DNA from: CAYPFY01 sp964410105
Lineage (GTDB): Bacteria; Bacteroidota; Ignavibacteria; UBA10030; SZUA-254
NCBI GenBank assembly: GCA_964410105.1
Contig: CAYPFY010000001.1
Span: forward strand, 320,197 to 384,196
DNA length: 64,000 bases
Direction of reading: 5' to 3'
The position numbers were made by a program, and so were the translations under genes. The stretch's first letter is position 1; each line of letters opens with the position of its first letter. Below are positions 8,101-16,700 of the stretch, piece by piece. The notes under the pieces were generated by a model, which was given only the letters and a program-made list of their open reading frames with translations, did no database searches and was not told the origin of the DNA.

Positions 8101-9024
8101 CTAAAAGCCCTGGGCCATCCTGTATTGCAGTATCGGCTGGCCAAAACTTTCTTTAAGCCCGAGAAAATCCGGGATTTTCGACTGGTCGAGAAAGAAATCG
8201 AGTATCGACGTCTTCCGTTTCCTTTCCCTCACGATCGAGGGCTCGCCCCTGATGCCGGCCAGGGCCGCGGCAATATGAATCGCGTCCTCGAAGGTGCCGA
8301 GAGTGTCCACCAGGTGGAGATGCACGGCTTCCTCGCCAGTGAACACGCGGCCGTCGGCATAGGAGAGCACGCTGTCGTGATCGATCGACCGCTCCCTCTC
8401 CACGACGTCGATGAACTGGCGGTGAACGTCGTCCATCAGCCCCTGAAAATACTTTCTGTCTTCACCGCTCATCGAACGGAAGGGGTTCCCGGCGTCCTTG
8501 AGCTTTCCGCTTTTTATGGTGTTCATCGTGACGCCGAATTTTCGCATGAGCGTATCAAACTGCATGAATTGTGAGATGACGCCTATACTTCCTGTGAGAG
8601 TCCCGGGGTTCGCCACAATCCTGCTTGCGCCGCAGGAGACGTAGTACCCGCCGCTTGCCGCCAGGGAGCCCATCGAGGCAACGATGGGCTTACCGCTCTT
8701 TCGGGTGCGCTTCGCTTCCTCATAGATTTCCTGGCTCGCCACAACACCGCCGCCCGGAGAGTCGACCCGGAAAACGATCGCCTTGATCGAGCGGTCTTCC
8801 CGGTATTTCTTCAGCTGCCGGACCGTTTCCTCTGAATTAAGAATGACGCCGTCCAGCTCGACGACGGCCACCTTGTCACCTCTCCCGATAGTGACGTCCT
8901 CCCTGTCGGACATTCCGACGATGAAAGCAAACAGGATGAAGGAAATACCACCCCCCACGGCGAGGATTATTCCGGCCGCGATGAGGAAGTATTTTGTTGA
9001 ATTCTTCACGATATTATCGCTCAA
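8101..9024 (-). CDS. sppA: Signal peptide peptidase SppA, 36K type
   Basis: 307 residues with an N-terminal transmembrane anchor (about residues 12-35) and one S49 peptidase domain. The catalytic Ser lies in SLAASGGYY (about residue 125) and the Lys in KSGKLKDAG (about 174), giving the Ser-Lys dyad of short SppA proteins. It degrades signal peptides and membrane fragments at the inner membrane. The start is TTG with AAAGGCGAG upstream; an earlier ATG is out of frame. A perfect consensus promoter lies just upstream, and the gene leads a unit with HU, the zinc-ribbon protein and the small AURKAIP1-type gene. Confidence 0.9.
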   Translation of the reverse strand: MSDNIVKNSTKYFLIAAGIILAVGGGISFILFAFIVGMSDREDVTIGRGDKVAVVELDGVILNSEETVRQLKKYREDRSIKAIVFRVDSPGGGVVASQEIYEEAKRTRKSGKPIVASMGSLAASGGYYVSCGASRIVANPGTLTGSIGVISQFMQFDTLMRKFGVTMNTIKSGKLKDAGNPFRSMSGEDRKYFQGLMDDVHRQFIDVVERERSIDHDSVLSYADGRVFTGEEAVHLHLVDTLGTFEDAIHIAAALAGIRGEPSIVRERKRKTSILDFFLDQSKIPDFLGLKESFGQPILQYRMAQGF

Positions 9025-9075
9025 CTCGCCTTTGGGATGAAGTGAATCCGCATAACCTCTTGATTTTCCAGCCTA

Positions 9076-9104
9076 TTATACAAAACTGTGCCGCCAATGT
9101 CAAA
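9076..9104 (-). promoter_or_regulatory. Consensus sigma-70 promoter of sppA unit
   Basis: On the minus strand this reads TTGACA, a 17-nt spacer, then TATAAT, a perfect match to the vegetative consensus. The predicted start of transcription is near 9069, about 45 nt before the TTG start of sppA. Confidence 0.85.
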
Positions 9105-9134
9105 CCGGCAGTTTCTTCGCTTTTGCGGAAAAGC

Positions 9135-9171
9135 AAAAAAAAGGTGAAGGATCGCGCGATCCTTCACCTTT
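9135..9171 (-). terminator. Rho-independent terminator of hsp20
   Basis: A 32-nt perfect inverted repeat (9140-9171, core GGTGAAGGATCGC and its complement) is followed on the minus strand by eight T residues (9142-9135). It begins 15 bp after the hsp20 stop and separates hsp20 from the sppA promoter. Confidence 0.92.
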
Positions 9172-9186
9172 GGGACGAAGCCCGGG

Positions 9187-9666
9187 TTATTTCACCCTGA
9201 CTTCGATTTCCTTCGGTTTTGATTCCTCAGACTTCGGCAGGCTGAGAGTGAGAATGCCGTTGTCGTAGGAAGCCTCGATCTTCTCGCTCCTGACGGATGT
9301 CGGGAGGGTGAAGGAGCGTTGAAACGATCCGTAGCTGCGTTCCACGCGGCGGACGTTGTCCCCCTTCTTCTCCGACTCACGGGATTTCTCGCCGCGGATT
9401 GTCAGAACTCCGTTCTGAACGGTGATCTTGACATCCTCCTTCTTTACTCCGGGCAATTCCGCCTTGATCTGATAGTCATTGGCACCCTCGACGATATCGA
9501 CCGCGGGCATGAAAGACCCCGAGCCGTTCTCGTCAGCGATTCCGCCCCGGAACCGATCGAACATGCGATCGATCTCGCGCTGCATCGTCACGAACTCTTC
9601 GGCCAGGCCAGATACCGGATGCCATGCGGTAAGATCGCGCACGGGGTTCCAGCGAATGAGTGTCAT
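9187..9666 (-). CDS. Hsp20/alpha-crystallin small heat-shock protein
   Basis: 159 residues from the ATG at 9666 (MTLIRWNPVRDL, the usual opening). An AAAGGA site lies about 9 nt upstream; a longer frame exists but would start inside the leader. The alpha-crystallin domain spans about residues 45-140 with IKAELPGVKKEDVKI, GVLTIRGEK and an ASYDNGILTLSLPK strand. It is an ATP-independent holdase that binds unfolding proteins in the cytoplasm. The gene is monocistronic, ending in a strong terminator. Its leader holds complementary segments discussed separately. Confidence 0.93.
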   Translation of the reverse strand: MTLIRWNPVRDLTAWHPVSGLAEEFVTMQREIDRMFDRFRGGIADENGSGSFMPAVDIVEGANDYQIKAELPGVKKEDVKITVQNGVLTIRGEKSRESEKKGDNVRRVERSYGSFQRSFTLPTSVRSEKIEASYDNGILTLSLPKSEESKPKEIEVRVK

Positions 9667-9672
9667 AAGAAT

Positions 9673-9764
9673 TTTCCTTTCTGTGGTTTGATGTGTTCCG
9701 TCCGGATTAAAAGCAAACCACATGCCAATCGCGACTGCCCCGGGAGGCTCATTCTCGAAGGAAA
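9673..9764 (-). promoter_or_regulatory. Structured 5' leader of hsp20, possible thermosensor
   Basis: The leader contains TGTGGTTTG and its complement CAAACCACA (9-bp stem, 23-nt loop) ending 3-4 nt before the ribosome binding site. A distal TTTCCTT (9764-9758) is fully complementary to the AAGGAAA that holds the ribosome binding site (9679-9673). RNA thermometers are common ahead of hsp20 genes, but this pairing is only inferred. Confidence 0.3.
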
Positions 9765-9883
9765 GGGTCGTTCAAAATGTCAGTGCGGTGACAGAAACCG
9801 CGAGGCGGAATGTCAGGGAAGTGATGTAATTGCAGGTGAAAGCCGCCAATGTGACACGGGAGTGACAGGAGGCCTAGAAACGG

Positions 9884-10825
9884 TCAATCGTGCTGGCTTT
9901 CGAGGAATCTTTCCGCTTCTATGGCGGCCATGCAGCCGCTGCCGGCGGCGGTCACCGCCTGCCGGTAAAAAGAATCGGTCACGTCCCCTGCAGCGAAAAC
10001 TCCGGGAATTGCCGTGGCCGTCCTCCCGGGCTTCGTGACAATATATCCCAACGGGTCCAGCCTCAGCTGGCCCTCGAAAATCGTGGTGTTGGGCTGGTGG
10101 CCGATCCCGACAAAAAACCCGTCCGTCGGATACGTTATGATTTCTTTCGTCTTCGTATCCCTGATCTTCACCGCCGTGACGGCCCTCTTGCCTCCCTCGT
10201 TGGTGCCGAGAATGTCCACAACCTCCGAATTCCAAAGGAAAGAAAGCTTCGGATTCCTGAACGCCCTCTCCTGCATGATCTTGGAGGCGCGGAGCTTGTC
10301 GCGTCGATGAACCACGGTCACCCTCGAAGCAAACTTTGAGAGGAAGGTGGCTTCCTCGATAGCCGTATCCCCGCCTCCGACGACGACGACGCTGAGCCCC
10401 TTGAAAAAGAAGCCATCGCATGTGGCGCACGCAGACACCCCGAAGCCGGTGAACTCCCTCTCGGAAGGGAGCCCGAGCCATTTCGCCGACGCTCCCGTGG
10501 AAATAATGACGGCGTCTGCGGTATACGCGGTGTCGTTGGAGCGGAGGCGGAAGGGCCGCGACGAGAAATCGACGCTTGAGACATCCTGAAAGATAGTCGT
10601 AGCGTTGAACCTCTGGGCCTGTTTGCGGAAGAGATCCATAAGCTGCGGGCCCAGGACTCCCTCCGGGAATCCGGGATAATTCTCCACGTCTGTCGTGATC
10701 GTCAGTTGACCGCCCGGCTGTATCCCCTCGAACACGAGCGGGTGGAGGTTTGCCCGGCCGGCATAGAGTGCGGCGGTGAGCCCGGCGGGGCCCGAACCGA
10801 TGATGATGATTCTATGGTGATTCAT
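9884..10825 (-). CDS. trxB: Thioredoxin reductase
   Basis: 313 residues. The FAD-binding motif GSGPAG is at the N-terminus, the redox-active SACATCDG is near residues 132-138, and the NADPH site GGGDTAIEE follows. A second FAD motif, GVFAAGDV, is near the C-terminus. It reduces thioredoxin with NADPH in the cytoplasm. The ATG overlaps the last codons of queG (10812-10825), so translation is coupled. The length and motif order are exactly those of the low-molecular-weight family. Confidence 0.96.
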   Translation of the reverse strand: MNHHRIIIIGSGPAGLTAALYAGRANLHPLVFEGIQPGGQLTITTDVENYPGFPEGVLGPQLMDLFRKQAQRFNATTIFQDVSSVDFSSRPFRLRSNDTAYTADAVIISTGASAKWLGLPSEREFTGFGVSACATCDGFFFKGLSVVVVGGGDTAIEEATFLSKFASRVTVVHRRDKLRASKIMQERAFRNPKLSFLWNSEVVDILGTNEGGKRAVTAVKIRDTKTKEIITYPTDGFFVGIGHQPNTTIFEGQLRLDPLGYIVTKPGRTATAIPGVFAAGDVTDSFYRQAVTAAGSGCMAAIEAERFLESQHD

Positions 10826-11759
10826 GCTTCATATCAATCGTTGATAACGCTACCCTGGCATTCCGGGCGAGGCCCGAGCGTTTAGTTCTCCGAATGGGGC
10901 TTTTCCTGAATTTTTCTGCAAACTCCTCTTCGGACATCTGCGCGAGTTCTTCGAGGCGGGGGGAAAGGTTCCCCTCACGCGGAGAGAATTCCTTCACGTC
11001 CGTCGGTTCTGAAAACTTCTGATTCCATGGACAAACGTCCTGGCATATGTCGCATCCGTATATCCAGCCCCCGAACTTTTCCCCCAGCTCGGGCGCGATT
11101 TCGCCCCGGTGTTCGATCGTGAGATAGGAGATGCACAGGGTGGAGTCGAGCACATAGGGAGCCACGATCGCCCCGGTGGGACACGCCTCGATGCACAATG
11201 TACAGCTCCCGCAGTGATCCGTCGCCGGCCCGTCATATTCCAGTTCAACGTCGAGGATCAGCTCGCCGAGGAAGACCCACGAACCGTATTCCTGCGTGAT
11301 GACATTCGTATGTTTTCCCTCCCATCCCACCCCTGCTTTCTGAGCCCAGACCTTTTCCAGGACCGGGCCGGTATCCACGTATACCTTGCCGGAGGCCGCG
11401 GGCTCCTTCCGCTTGATCGACTCAAGCAACAACTTGAGGCGGGGAAGGAGTACGCCATGATAATCATCCCCCCATGCGTATCGGGATATCTTCGCGGATC
11501 CCGCGCCGTGGCGACCATCGACGTAGTAATTCATCGCCACCGAGACGACGGAACGGGCCCCGGGAACTATTTTTCCCGGATCCAGCCTTTTCTCCCCGTT
11601 TCCGGCCATCCAGTCCATCGTTCCATGGTAGCCGCGGGAGAGCCACTCGGCGAGCCGGGGCGCCTCTCGATCGAGCGCCTCGGCCCTGGCTATACCGATT
11701 TTGTCGAAGCCGAGAGTTCGTGCTTCCGTTCGAATGAAATCGCTCAGGTCCTTATTCAT
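10812..11759 (-). CDS. queG: Epoxyqueuosine reductase
   Basis: 315 residues from the ATG at 11759. This start is preferred because an earlier in-frame codon lies within the Rieske gene. The N-terminal cobalamin-binding region is followed by two [4Fe-4S] clusters, CGSCTLCIEACP and CDICQDVCP, both complete. It catalyses the last step of queuosine tRNA modification, reducing epoxyqueuosine with a cobalamin cofactor. It is therefore one of two B12-using enzymes in this window. It overlaps the preceding Rieske gene by 8 nt and trxB by 14 nt. Confidence 0.95.
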   Translation of the reverse strand: MNKDLSDFIRTEARTLGFDKIGIARAEALDREAPRLAEWLSRGYHGTMDWMAGNGEKRLDPGKIVPGARSVVSVAMNYYVDGRHGAGSAKISRYAWGDDYHGVLLPRLKLLLESIKRKEPAASGKVYVDTGPVLEKVWAQKAGVGWEGKHTNVITQEYGSWVFLGELILDVELEYDGPATDHCGSCTLCIEACPTGAIVAPYVLDSTLCISYLTIEHRGEIAPELGEKFGGWIYGCDICQDVCPWNQKFSEPTDVKEFSPREGNLSPRLEELAQMSEEEFAEKFRKSPIRRTKRSGLARNARVALSTIDMKHESP

Positions 11760-12066
11760 CAGGCATTTCGATAAAAACATTTTCCCCCCTCACCGTGACC
11801 GGATATGAGGGGACCCTTCCTTCGCCCGCCACCGTCTTTCCCGTCCTTACATCATACGTCCAGCCGTGCATCGGACATTCGACTCTGCACGAGTCGAACT
11901 CCCCGGTATGCAGCACCGAAAAGTGCTGGTGGGCGCAGACATTCGAGATGGCGAAGAAGGAATCATCGCAGCGGAAAAGAGCAAGCTCGATCCCGTCGAT
12001 CACGACGAGAGTTCCCCGGTCCTTGCGCACCTCTCTCAGAGAGGCGGCACGTACGATCCGTGGCAT
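11752..12066 (-). CDS. Rieske [2Fe-2S] ferredoxin-like protein
   Basis: 104 residues. The cluster motifs CAH (about residue 41) and CPMHGW (about 62) give the Cys-x-His and Cys-x2-His ligands. It is small, without transmembrane segment or fused oxygenase domain, like the NirD/BphF-type electron-transfer ferredoxins. The electron partner is unknown; the neighbours (QueG, TrxB, an MBL hydrolase and a 2[4Fe-4S] ferredoxin) suggest a redox cluster. It overlaps queG by 8 nt. Confidence 0.9.
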   Translation of the reverse strand: MPRIVRAASLREVRKDRGTLVVIDGIELALFRCDDSFFAISNVCAHQHFSVLHTGEFDSCRVECPMHGWTYDVRTGKTVAGEGRVPSYPVTVRGENVFIEMPDE

Positions 12067-12090
12067 TCGGGATAAATCCTTCTCGCCATC

Positions 12091-12936
12091 TTACTCCAAA
12101 AGATAGGGATTTTCGAAGACAAATCCTTTGTCGGAACGCATCACGGTCCCGGCGACGGTGTGGGGGTCGTGCTCAAAGAAGATGATCCATTTATCCTCCG
12201 CCGCCTCGGCCAGGATCTTCTTCTTCTCCTCCAGAGTCTTCAACGGGCGGAGATCGTAGGCCATGATATAGGGAAGCGGGATATGCGAAGTCGTGGGGAA
12301 GAGATCGCAGGCGTAGAGAAGCGTTTTTTTACCGTCCGAAATCCTGGGAAGCTGCTGTGCTGAAGTATGGCCGTCCATGACGAGGAGCGAGATGTCCGGG
12401 AAAATCTCCCCTTCACCGTCGGTGAACTCAAGCAGTCCGTGCTCTCGGAGCGGAAGAAAATCCTCGCTCATGAAACTTCCCCGGTCCTTCTCCGTGGGAT
12501 TCATCGCCTGTTCCCAGTGCCTTTTCTGCACAAAATACCTGGCCCTGGGGAACGTCGGCTTCAGGACGCCGTCGTCACGGTACGTGGAACCCCCGGCGTG
12601 GTCGAAGTGAAGATGGGTGAGGAGAACGTCGGTGATGTCGTCCGGCTTCACTCCGAGCGCCTCGAGCGAGGTGCCGAGGTCGAACCGGGCCATATCGAGG
12701 CGGTATATCGCGGCAAGTTTCTCGGAAAACTTTGAACCGTTGCCGTTGTCCACGAGGATTTTTCTCCCCTCTCCTATGATGAGGAGCCCGCGGGCCGCCA
12801 GCTCGATCCGATTTCGCTCGTCCGGAGGATTGGACTTTTCCCAGAGCGGGCGGGGGATTATGCCGAACATCGCGCCGCCGTCGAGAGCGAATCGTCCGGT
12901 TTCTACCGGATAAATGTCGTATCGTCCGAATTTCAC
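12091..12936 (-). CDS. MBL-fold metallo-hydrolase
   Basis: 281 residues. The metal site LLTHLHFDHAGG (about residues 104-115) gives the HxHxDH motif. Downstream His and Asp ligands occur in MDGHTSAQ and ACDLFP. This is close to the AHL-lactonase/quorum-quenching-like and general hydrolase branch, but the substrate cannot be assigned. A GTG start at 12936 gives a natural N-terminus (MKFGRYDIYP); no strong ribosome binding site is seen. It is followed 24 bp later by the Rieske gene. A hairpin with a short T run precedes it (12949-12985), so it may depend on read-through or an upstream promoter. Confidence 0.85.
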   Translation of the reverse strand: MKFGRYDIYPVETGRFALDGGAMFGIIPRPLWEKSNPPDERNRIELAARGLLIIGEGRKILVDNGNGSKFSEKLAAIYRLDMARFDLGTSLEALGVKPDDITDVLLTHLHFDHAGGSTYRDDGVLKPTFPRARYFVQKRHWEQAMNPTEKDRGSFMSEDFLPLREHGLLEFTDGEGEIFPDISLLVMDGHTSAQQLPRISDGKKTLLYACDLFPTTSHIPLPYIMAYDLRPLKTLEEKKKILAEAAEDKWIIFFEHDPHTVAGTVMRSDKGFVFENPYLLE

Positions 12937-12948
12937 GTGTGAATCATG

Positions 12949-12985
12949 AAAACGGGCAGGCCCCCCGGTTCGGCGGCCGGCCCGT
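12949..12985 (-). terminator. Hairpin terminator after the ferredoxin gene
   Basis: On the minus strand, ACGGGC and GGCC arms pair across an 12-nt loop with a single mismatch, followed by TTTT. It lies between the ferredoxin stop and the GTG of the MBL gene. The short T run makes it a moderate terminator or attenuator. Confidence 0.5.
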
Positions 12986-13005
12986 CGGCTCCGGAGGCAA
13001 AGGGA

Positions 13006-13350
13006 TCATGCGCTTTTGCGGAAGTGCGAGGTCGCATCGGAGAGTTCGGCAAACTCCTTCGTGGGATGGAGAGTCCGAGCGCGCGCGAACAGAACTTCTT
13101 CGCTCTCGACGTGGGCCGGGTCGGGAACACAGCAGTCCACGGGACAGACCGCCGCGCACTGTTCCTTGTCGAAGTGACCGACGCACTCGGTGCATTTTTC
13201 AGGCACGATGTAATAAAAGTCATTCGAGAGGGCGGGGCTTGTCGCCCCGTTCAATTCCCACTGCACCCCGCCGACGTAGATCGCCGTATTCGGACACTCG
13301 GGCTCGCAGGCGCCGCAGTTGATGCATTCTTCCGTTATCATTGTCGACAT
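13006..13350 (-). CDS. 2[4Fe-4S] ferredoxin, YfhL-like
   Basis: 114 residues from ATG at 13350, seven nt after an AAGGAG; an ATG two codons earlier would be too close to that site. Cluster motifs are CINCGACEPECP at the N-terminus and CTEC...CAAVCPVDCC in the second half. The spacing between the second-cluster cysteines is stretched, as in YfhL/Alvin-type ferredoxins. A C-terminal helix of about 35 residues follows. It is a cytoplasmic low-potential electron carrier. The start overlaps the end of the DUF309 gene by 13 nt. Confidence 0.9.
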   Translation of the reverse strand: MSTMITEECINCGACEPECPNTAIYVGGVQWELNGATSPALSNDFYYIVPEKCTECVGHFDKEQCAAVCPVDCCVPDPAHVESEEVLFARARTLHPTKEFAELSDATSHFRKSA

Positions 13351-13724
13351 GCACATTCTCCTTTGCTAAGTTGTATCACGGGAACATTCGACTCGTCCAA
13401 TTCAGGATGATCGCCCTTCAGTCCCCGTTCGGCGCGTTCCAGCCAGGGTGCAATCGCCCGCTCAAATTCTTCAAGGTTGATGCCGTTGTGGGCGGGGCGG
13501 TAGGGTTCCAGCTTTCCGAGGCCCCGGGTGAACTGGCTTGCGGCCCCCTTGTAATTGCGGCCGAACAGGTGGTAAAAGCCGACAGAGATCTGGATGAGCC
13601 CTTGTAAGAAAAGCCGGTCTTTTCCGCGTGTCCCATGCCAGAGCTCTTCGAGGGTATCATGGCATTCAAAGAACGAACGGCGATTGAACTGTTCAATCCC
13701 TCGCCTGAACTCCTGAGAACACAT
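13338..13724 (-). CDS. DUF309 domain-containing protein
   Basis: 128 residues from the ATG at 13724. The family signature FFECHDTLEELWHG is at about residues 18-31, followed by FLQGLIQISVGFYHL. DUF309 proteins are small all-helical proteins with an invariant E-x-HE/H-x-x-E-x-x-W pattern and no proven function. The gene precedes and overlaps the ferredoxin gene. A TTG start two codons earlier is possible. No clear ribosome binding site is seen. Confidence 0.85.
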   Translation of the reverse strand: MCSQEFRRGIEQFNRRSFFECHDTLEELWHGTRGKDRLFLQGLIQISVGFYHLFGRNYKGAASQFTRGLGKLEPYRPAHNGINLEEFERAIAPWLERAERGLKGDHPELDESNVPVIQLSKGECACRQ

Positions 13725-13738
13725 TGTCAATGATAAGG

Positions 13739-13786
13739 AAAAAGGCGGTGAGTTTCAACCGTCCCCGCGCCGGGGAAACCAAACTC
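13739..13786 (-). terminator. Probable terminator of metH
   Basis: On the minus strand GAGTTT/AAACTC form an outer stem and TCCCC/GGGGA an inner one (13750-13786), overlapping the stop codon. A run of five T follows about 7 nt later (13743-13739). Confidence 0.5.
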
Positions 13787-16700
13787 AGACGTTGAAGTAT
13801 CTCGCTTCGGGGTGGTGGACGATGATGGCGGAAGTCGACTGCTCGGGCACAAGCTGGTATTCGTCTGTCAATCGTACTCCGATCCGTTCGGGTTTCAGAA
13901 GAGCGAAAAGCTTGCTCTGATCCTCGAGACTGGGGCAGGCGGGGTAGCCGAAACTGTACCGGGAGCCGCGGTAGTGCTGGGAGAAGAGCTTCTTTACGTC
14001 GGCCGCGTCATTCTTGTCGATCCCAAGTTCTTCCCGGATTTTCTTATGCCAGAGTTCGGCAAGCGCCTCGGCGGATTCCACGCTCAGGCCGTGAAAATAA
14101 AGGTAATCCTTGTAATTATTCTGGGAAAACAGCTTTGACGAATGATCCGACGCGGCTCCCCCCATCGTGACCAGGTGGAATCCTACCACATCCATCCTGC
14201 CCGATTTCTTCGGGGCGAAGAAATCGGAGATGCAGAAGAATCTCCCTTTGGTCTGCCGCGGAAAGGTGAATCGGATCCACTCCTCGGCGCGGCCCGGCTG
14301 TAAACCGTTCCTGAATTTTTCCGCCGTCTCCGGGGTCCAGGGCGCCGTCGGGTCGTCGTCTCCGGATGACGGCCTGAAGATGATGAGATCATCCCCGTCC
14401 GACTGGCATGGATAGTAGCCGTAGACCACGCTCGGCCTGAGCCATCCTTCCTTCTTCGCCTGGGATTCCAGGGATTTTAATTCCGGATAGATCTTATCGT
14501 TGAGGAGCCTTGTGTAATCGGCCTCCGCCATAGTTCCCCGTCGCACCTGCCACTGGCCCCGGATAAGCGCCACGTCGTTCAGGTAGCTGAAGATCTCATC
14601 CAGCCGGATCTCGTCTACGATTTTCGTTCCGAAGAAAGGGGCTCTGGGTATCTCGGCCGGATGCACGGTCCCGTCGGTTCCCTTCGGAGCCAGGGCGATC
14701 TTCGCTTCCAGCCCTGAAAGCGCTTCCTCCGGGGGACCGGCCGTGGCCCGGGCCGACCAGCCATCGAGTGGCTTTCCCCCCTTTCGCGCGGCGACGATCT
14801 GTTCCATGAAATGCAGGCCGTCGAACGCATCATTGGCGTAGAAGAGCGGTCCGGGGTACAGTGAGCGGAGATCGTTTTCCACGTAGCGGCGCGTGAGCGC
14901 TGCGCCTCCAAGGATCACAGGGGGTACGAGCCCGCGCTCATTCATAACCTGCAGATTTTCCTTCATGATCAGCGTCGATTTCACGAGAAGGCCCGACATC
15001 CCGATTGCATCGGCACGCGAGTCCTCCCACGCGGTCAGCATCCGGTCCAGCGGGCACTGGATGCCGAGGTTGATCACGCGGTATCCGTTATTCGTCAGAA
15101 TGATGTCGACGAGGTTTTTTCCGATATCATGGACATCCCCCTTCACGGTGGCGATCACAAGGGTCCCGCTCGACGAAACCGACGACTTATCCATGAACTG
15201 CTCGAGATACCCGACTGCCGCCTTCATCACTTCGGCGGACTGGAGAACGAACGGAAGCTGCATCTGCCCGCTTCCGAACAGATCGCCGACGACTTTCATG
15301 CCTCCAAGGAGGATTTTGTTGATGACGTCGAGGGCGGCGTAAGACGTGAGAGCCTCGTCGAGATCCGCCTGCAGGCCGATCTTATCGCCGTCGATGATGC
15401 GGTTCTTGAGTCTCTCCTCGACGGGGCCCGCTTTCGGCTTCTCCTTCCGGGTTTCCCCCTTCTTCTCCGCATAGGCGGACAGTAGATCGCGGAGCGGATC
15501 GTATCCCTGCGAACGCTCATCGAAGATCAGTTTTCTGCAAATCTCTCTCTCGAGTTCCGGGATTTTGAACAGCGGGAGGATCTTGGAAGCGTGGACGATG
15601 GCCATATCGAGCCCGCTCTCGATGGCGTAGTGGAGAAAAACGCTGTTGAGGGCGTGGCGCGCCGGAGGGGCGAGCCCGAACGAAATATTGCTCACGCCCA
15701 GGCTCGTAAAGATCTTGGGGAATTCTTCCTTGATGCGCCGGATCGCTCCGATGGTCTCGATCCCCGCCCTGCGGAATTCCTCATCCCCCGACCCCAGCGT
15801 GAATGTCAGGGTATCGAAGATGATATTGTTTTCTGATATGCCGTACTTCCCGGTCGCGAGGCGGTGAATCCGCCGGGCGATCTCGAGTTTTCGGTCTACC
15901 GACTTTGCCATCCCCTGTTCGTCGATCGTCAGAGCGACGACGGCGGCGCCGTACTTTTTGCAGAGGGGAAGAATTTTCGACATCCGTTCCTCCCCGTCTT
16001 CCATGTTGATCGAATTGACGATCGCCTTCCCGCCGATCCTCTGAAGGGCCTCTTCGATGACGGGGGGCTCTGTCGAATCGATCATGAGGGGGAGGGTCAC
16101 CTGCGTATTCAGACGCGTGATGAATTCCCGCATGTCGCGCTTCTCGTCGCGTCCGACGTACGCCGTGCAGACGTCAAGGACGTGCGCCCCTTCCCGGGCC
16201 TGTTCCTTTGCCATGGCGGCCATCCCTTCAAAATCCTCCCTGGCCAGGAGTTCGCGGAACAGTTTGCTCCCATTGGCGTTCGTCCTCTCCCCGATCAGGA
16301 CCGGGGGCGGCTCGATGTGGAACGGGGCAGTCTGGTACAGGCTCGACGATCCGGGAGTAAACTCCCACGTTCGCGGCGCGGGCGCAAGTGAACCGACCGC
16401 CGCCGCGAGTTTTGCCAGATGCGCCTCCGTCGTGCCGCAACACCCTCCGACGATGTTGACTCCGAGGTCTTTGACGAAGTGGGAGAGGTAATAGACGAAC
16501 TCGTCGGGCGAGAGTTTGTAATGGGCATGCCCTCCGACATTCTCGGGGAGCCCGGCGTTGGGCATGACGAAGACCGGCTTCGGGCTGTTCGCAGTGAGGT
16601 AGCGGACGCTCTCCGACATCTCCTTCGGCCCTGTGGCGCAATTCATGCCGACGAAATCGATCTCGAAGGGTTCGAGGGCGGTGAGGGCCGCCGCTATTTC

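Noticed and set aside
9770..9865. CIRCE or HspR operator upstream of hsp20
   Set aside because: Several TGTCA/TGACA repeats occur, but neither the CIRCE nor the HAIR consensus is present, and the spacing is irregular.
13785..13790. MetH split into separate domains
   Set aside because: The single 1174-residue frame holds all four modules without frameshift.
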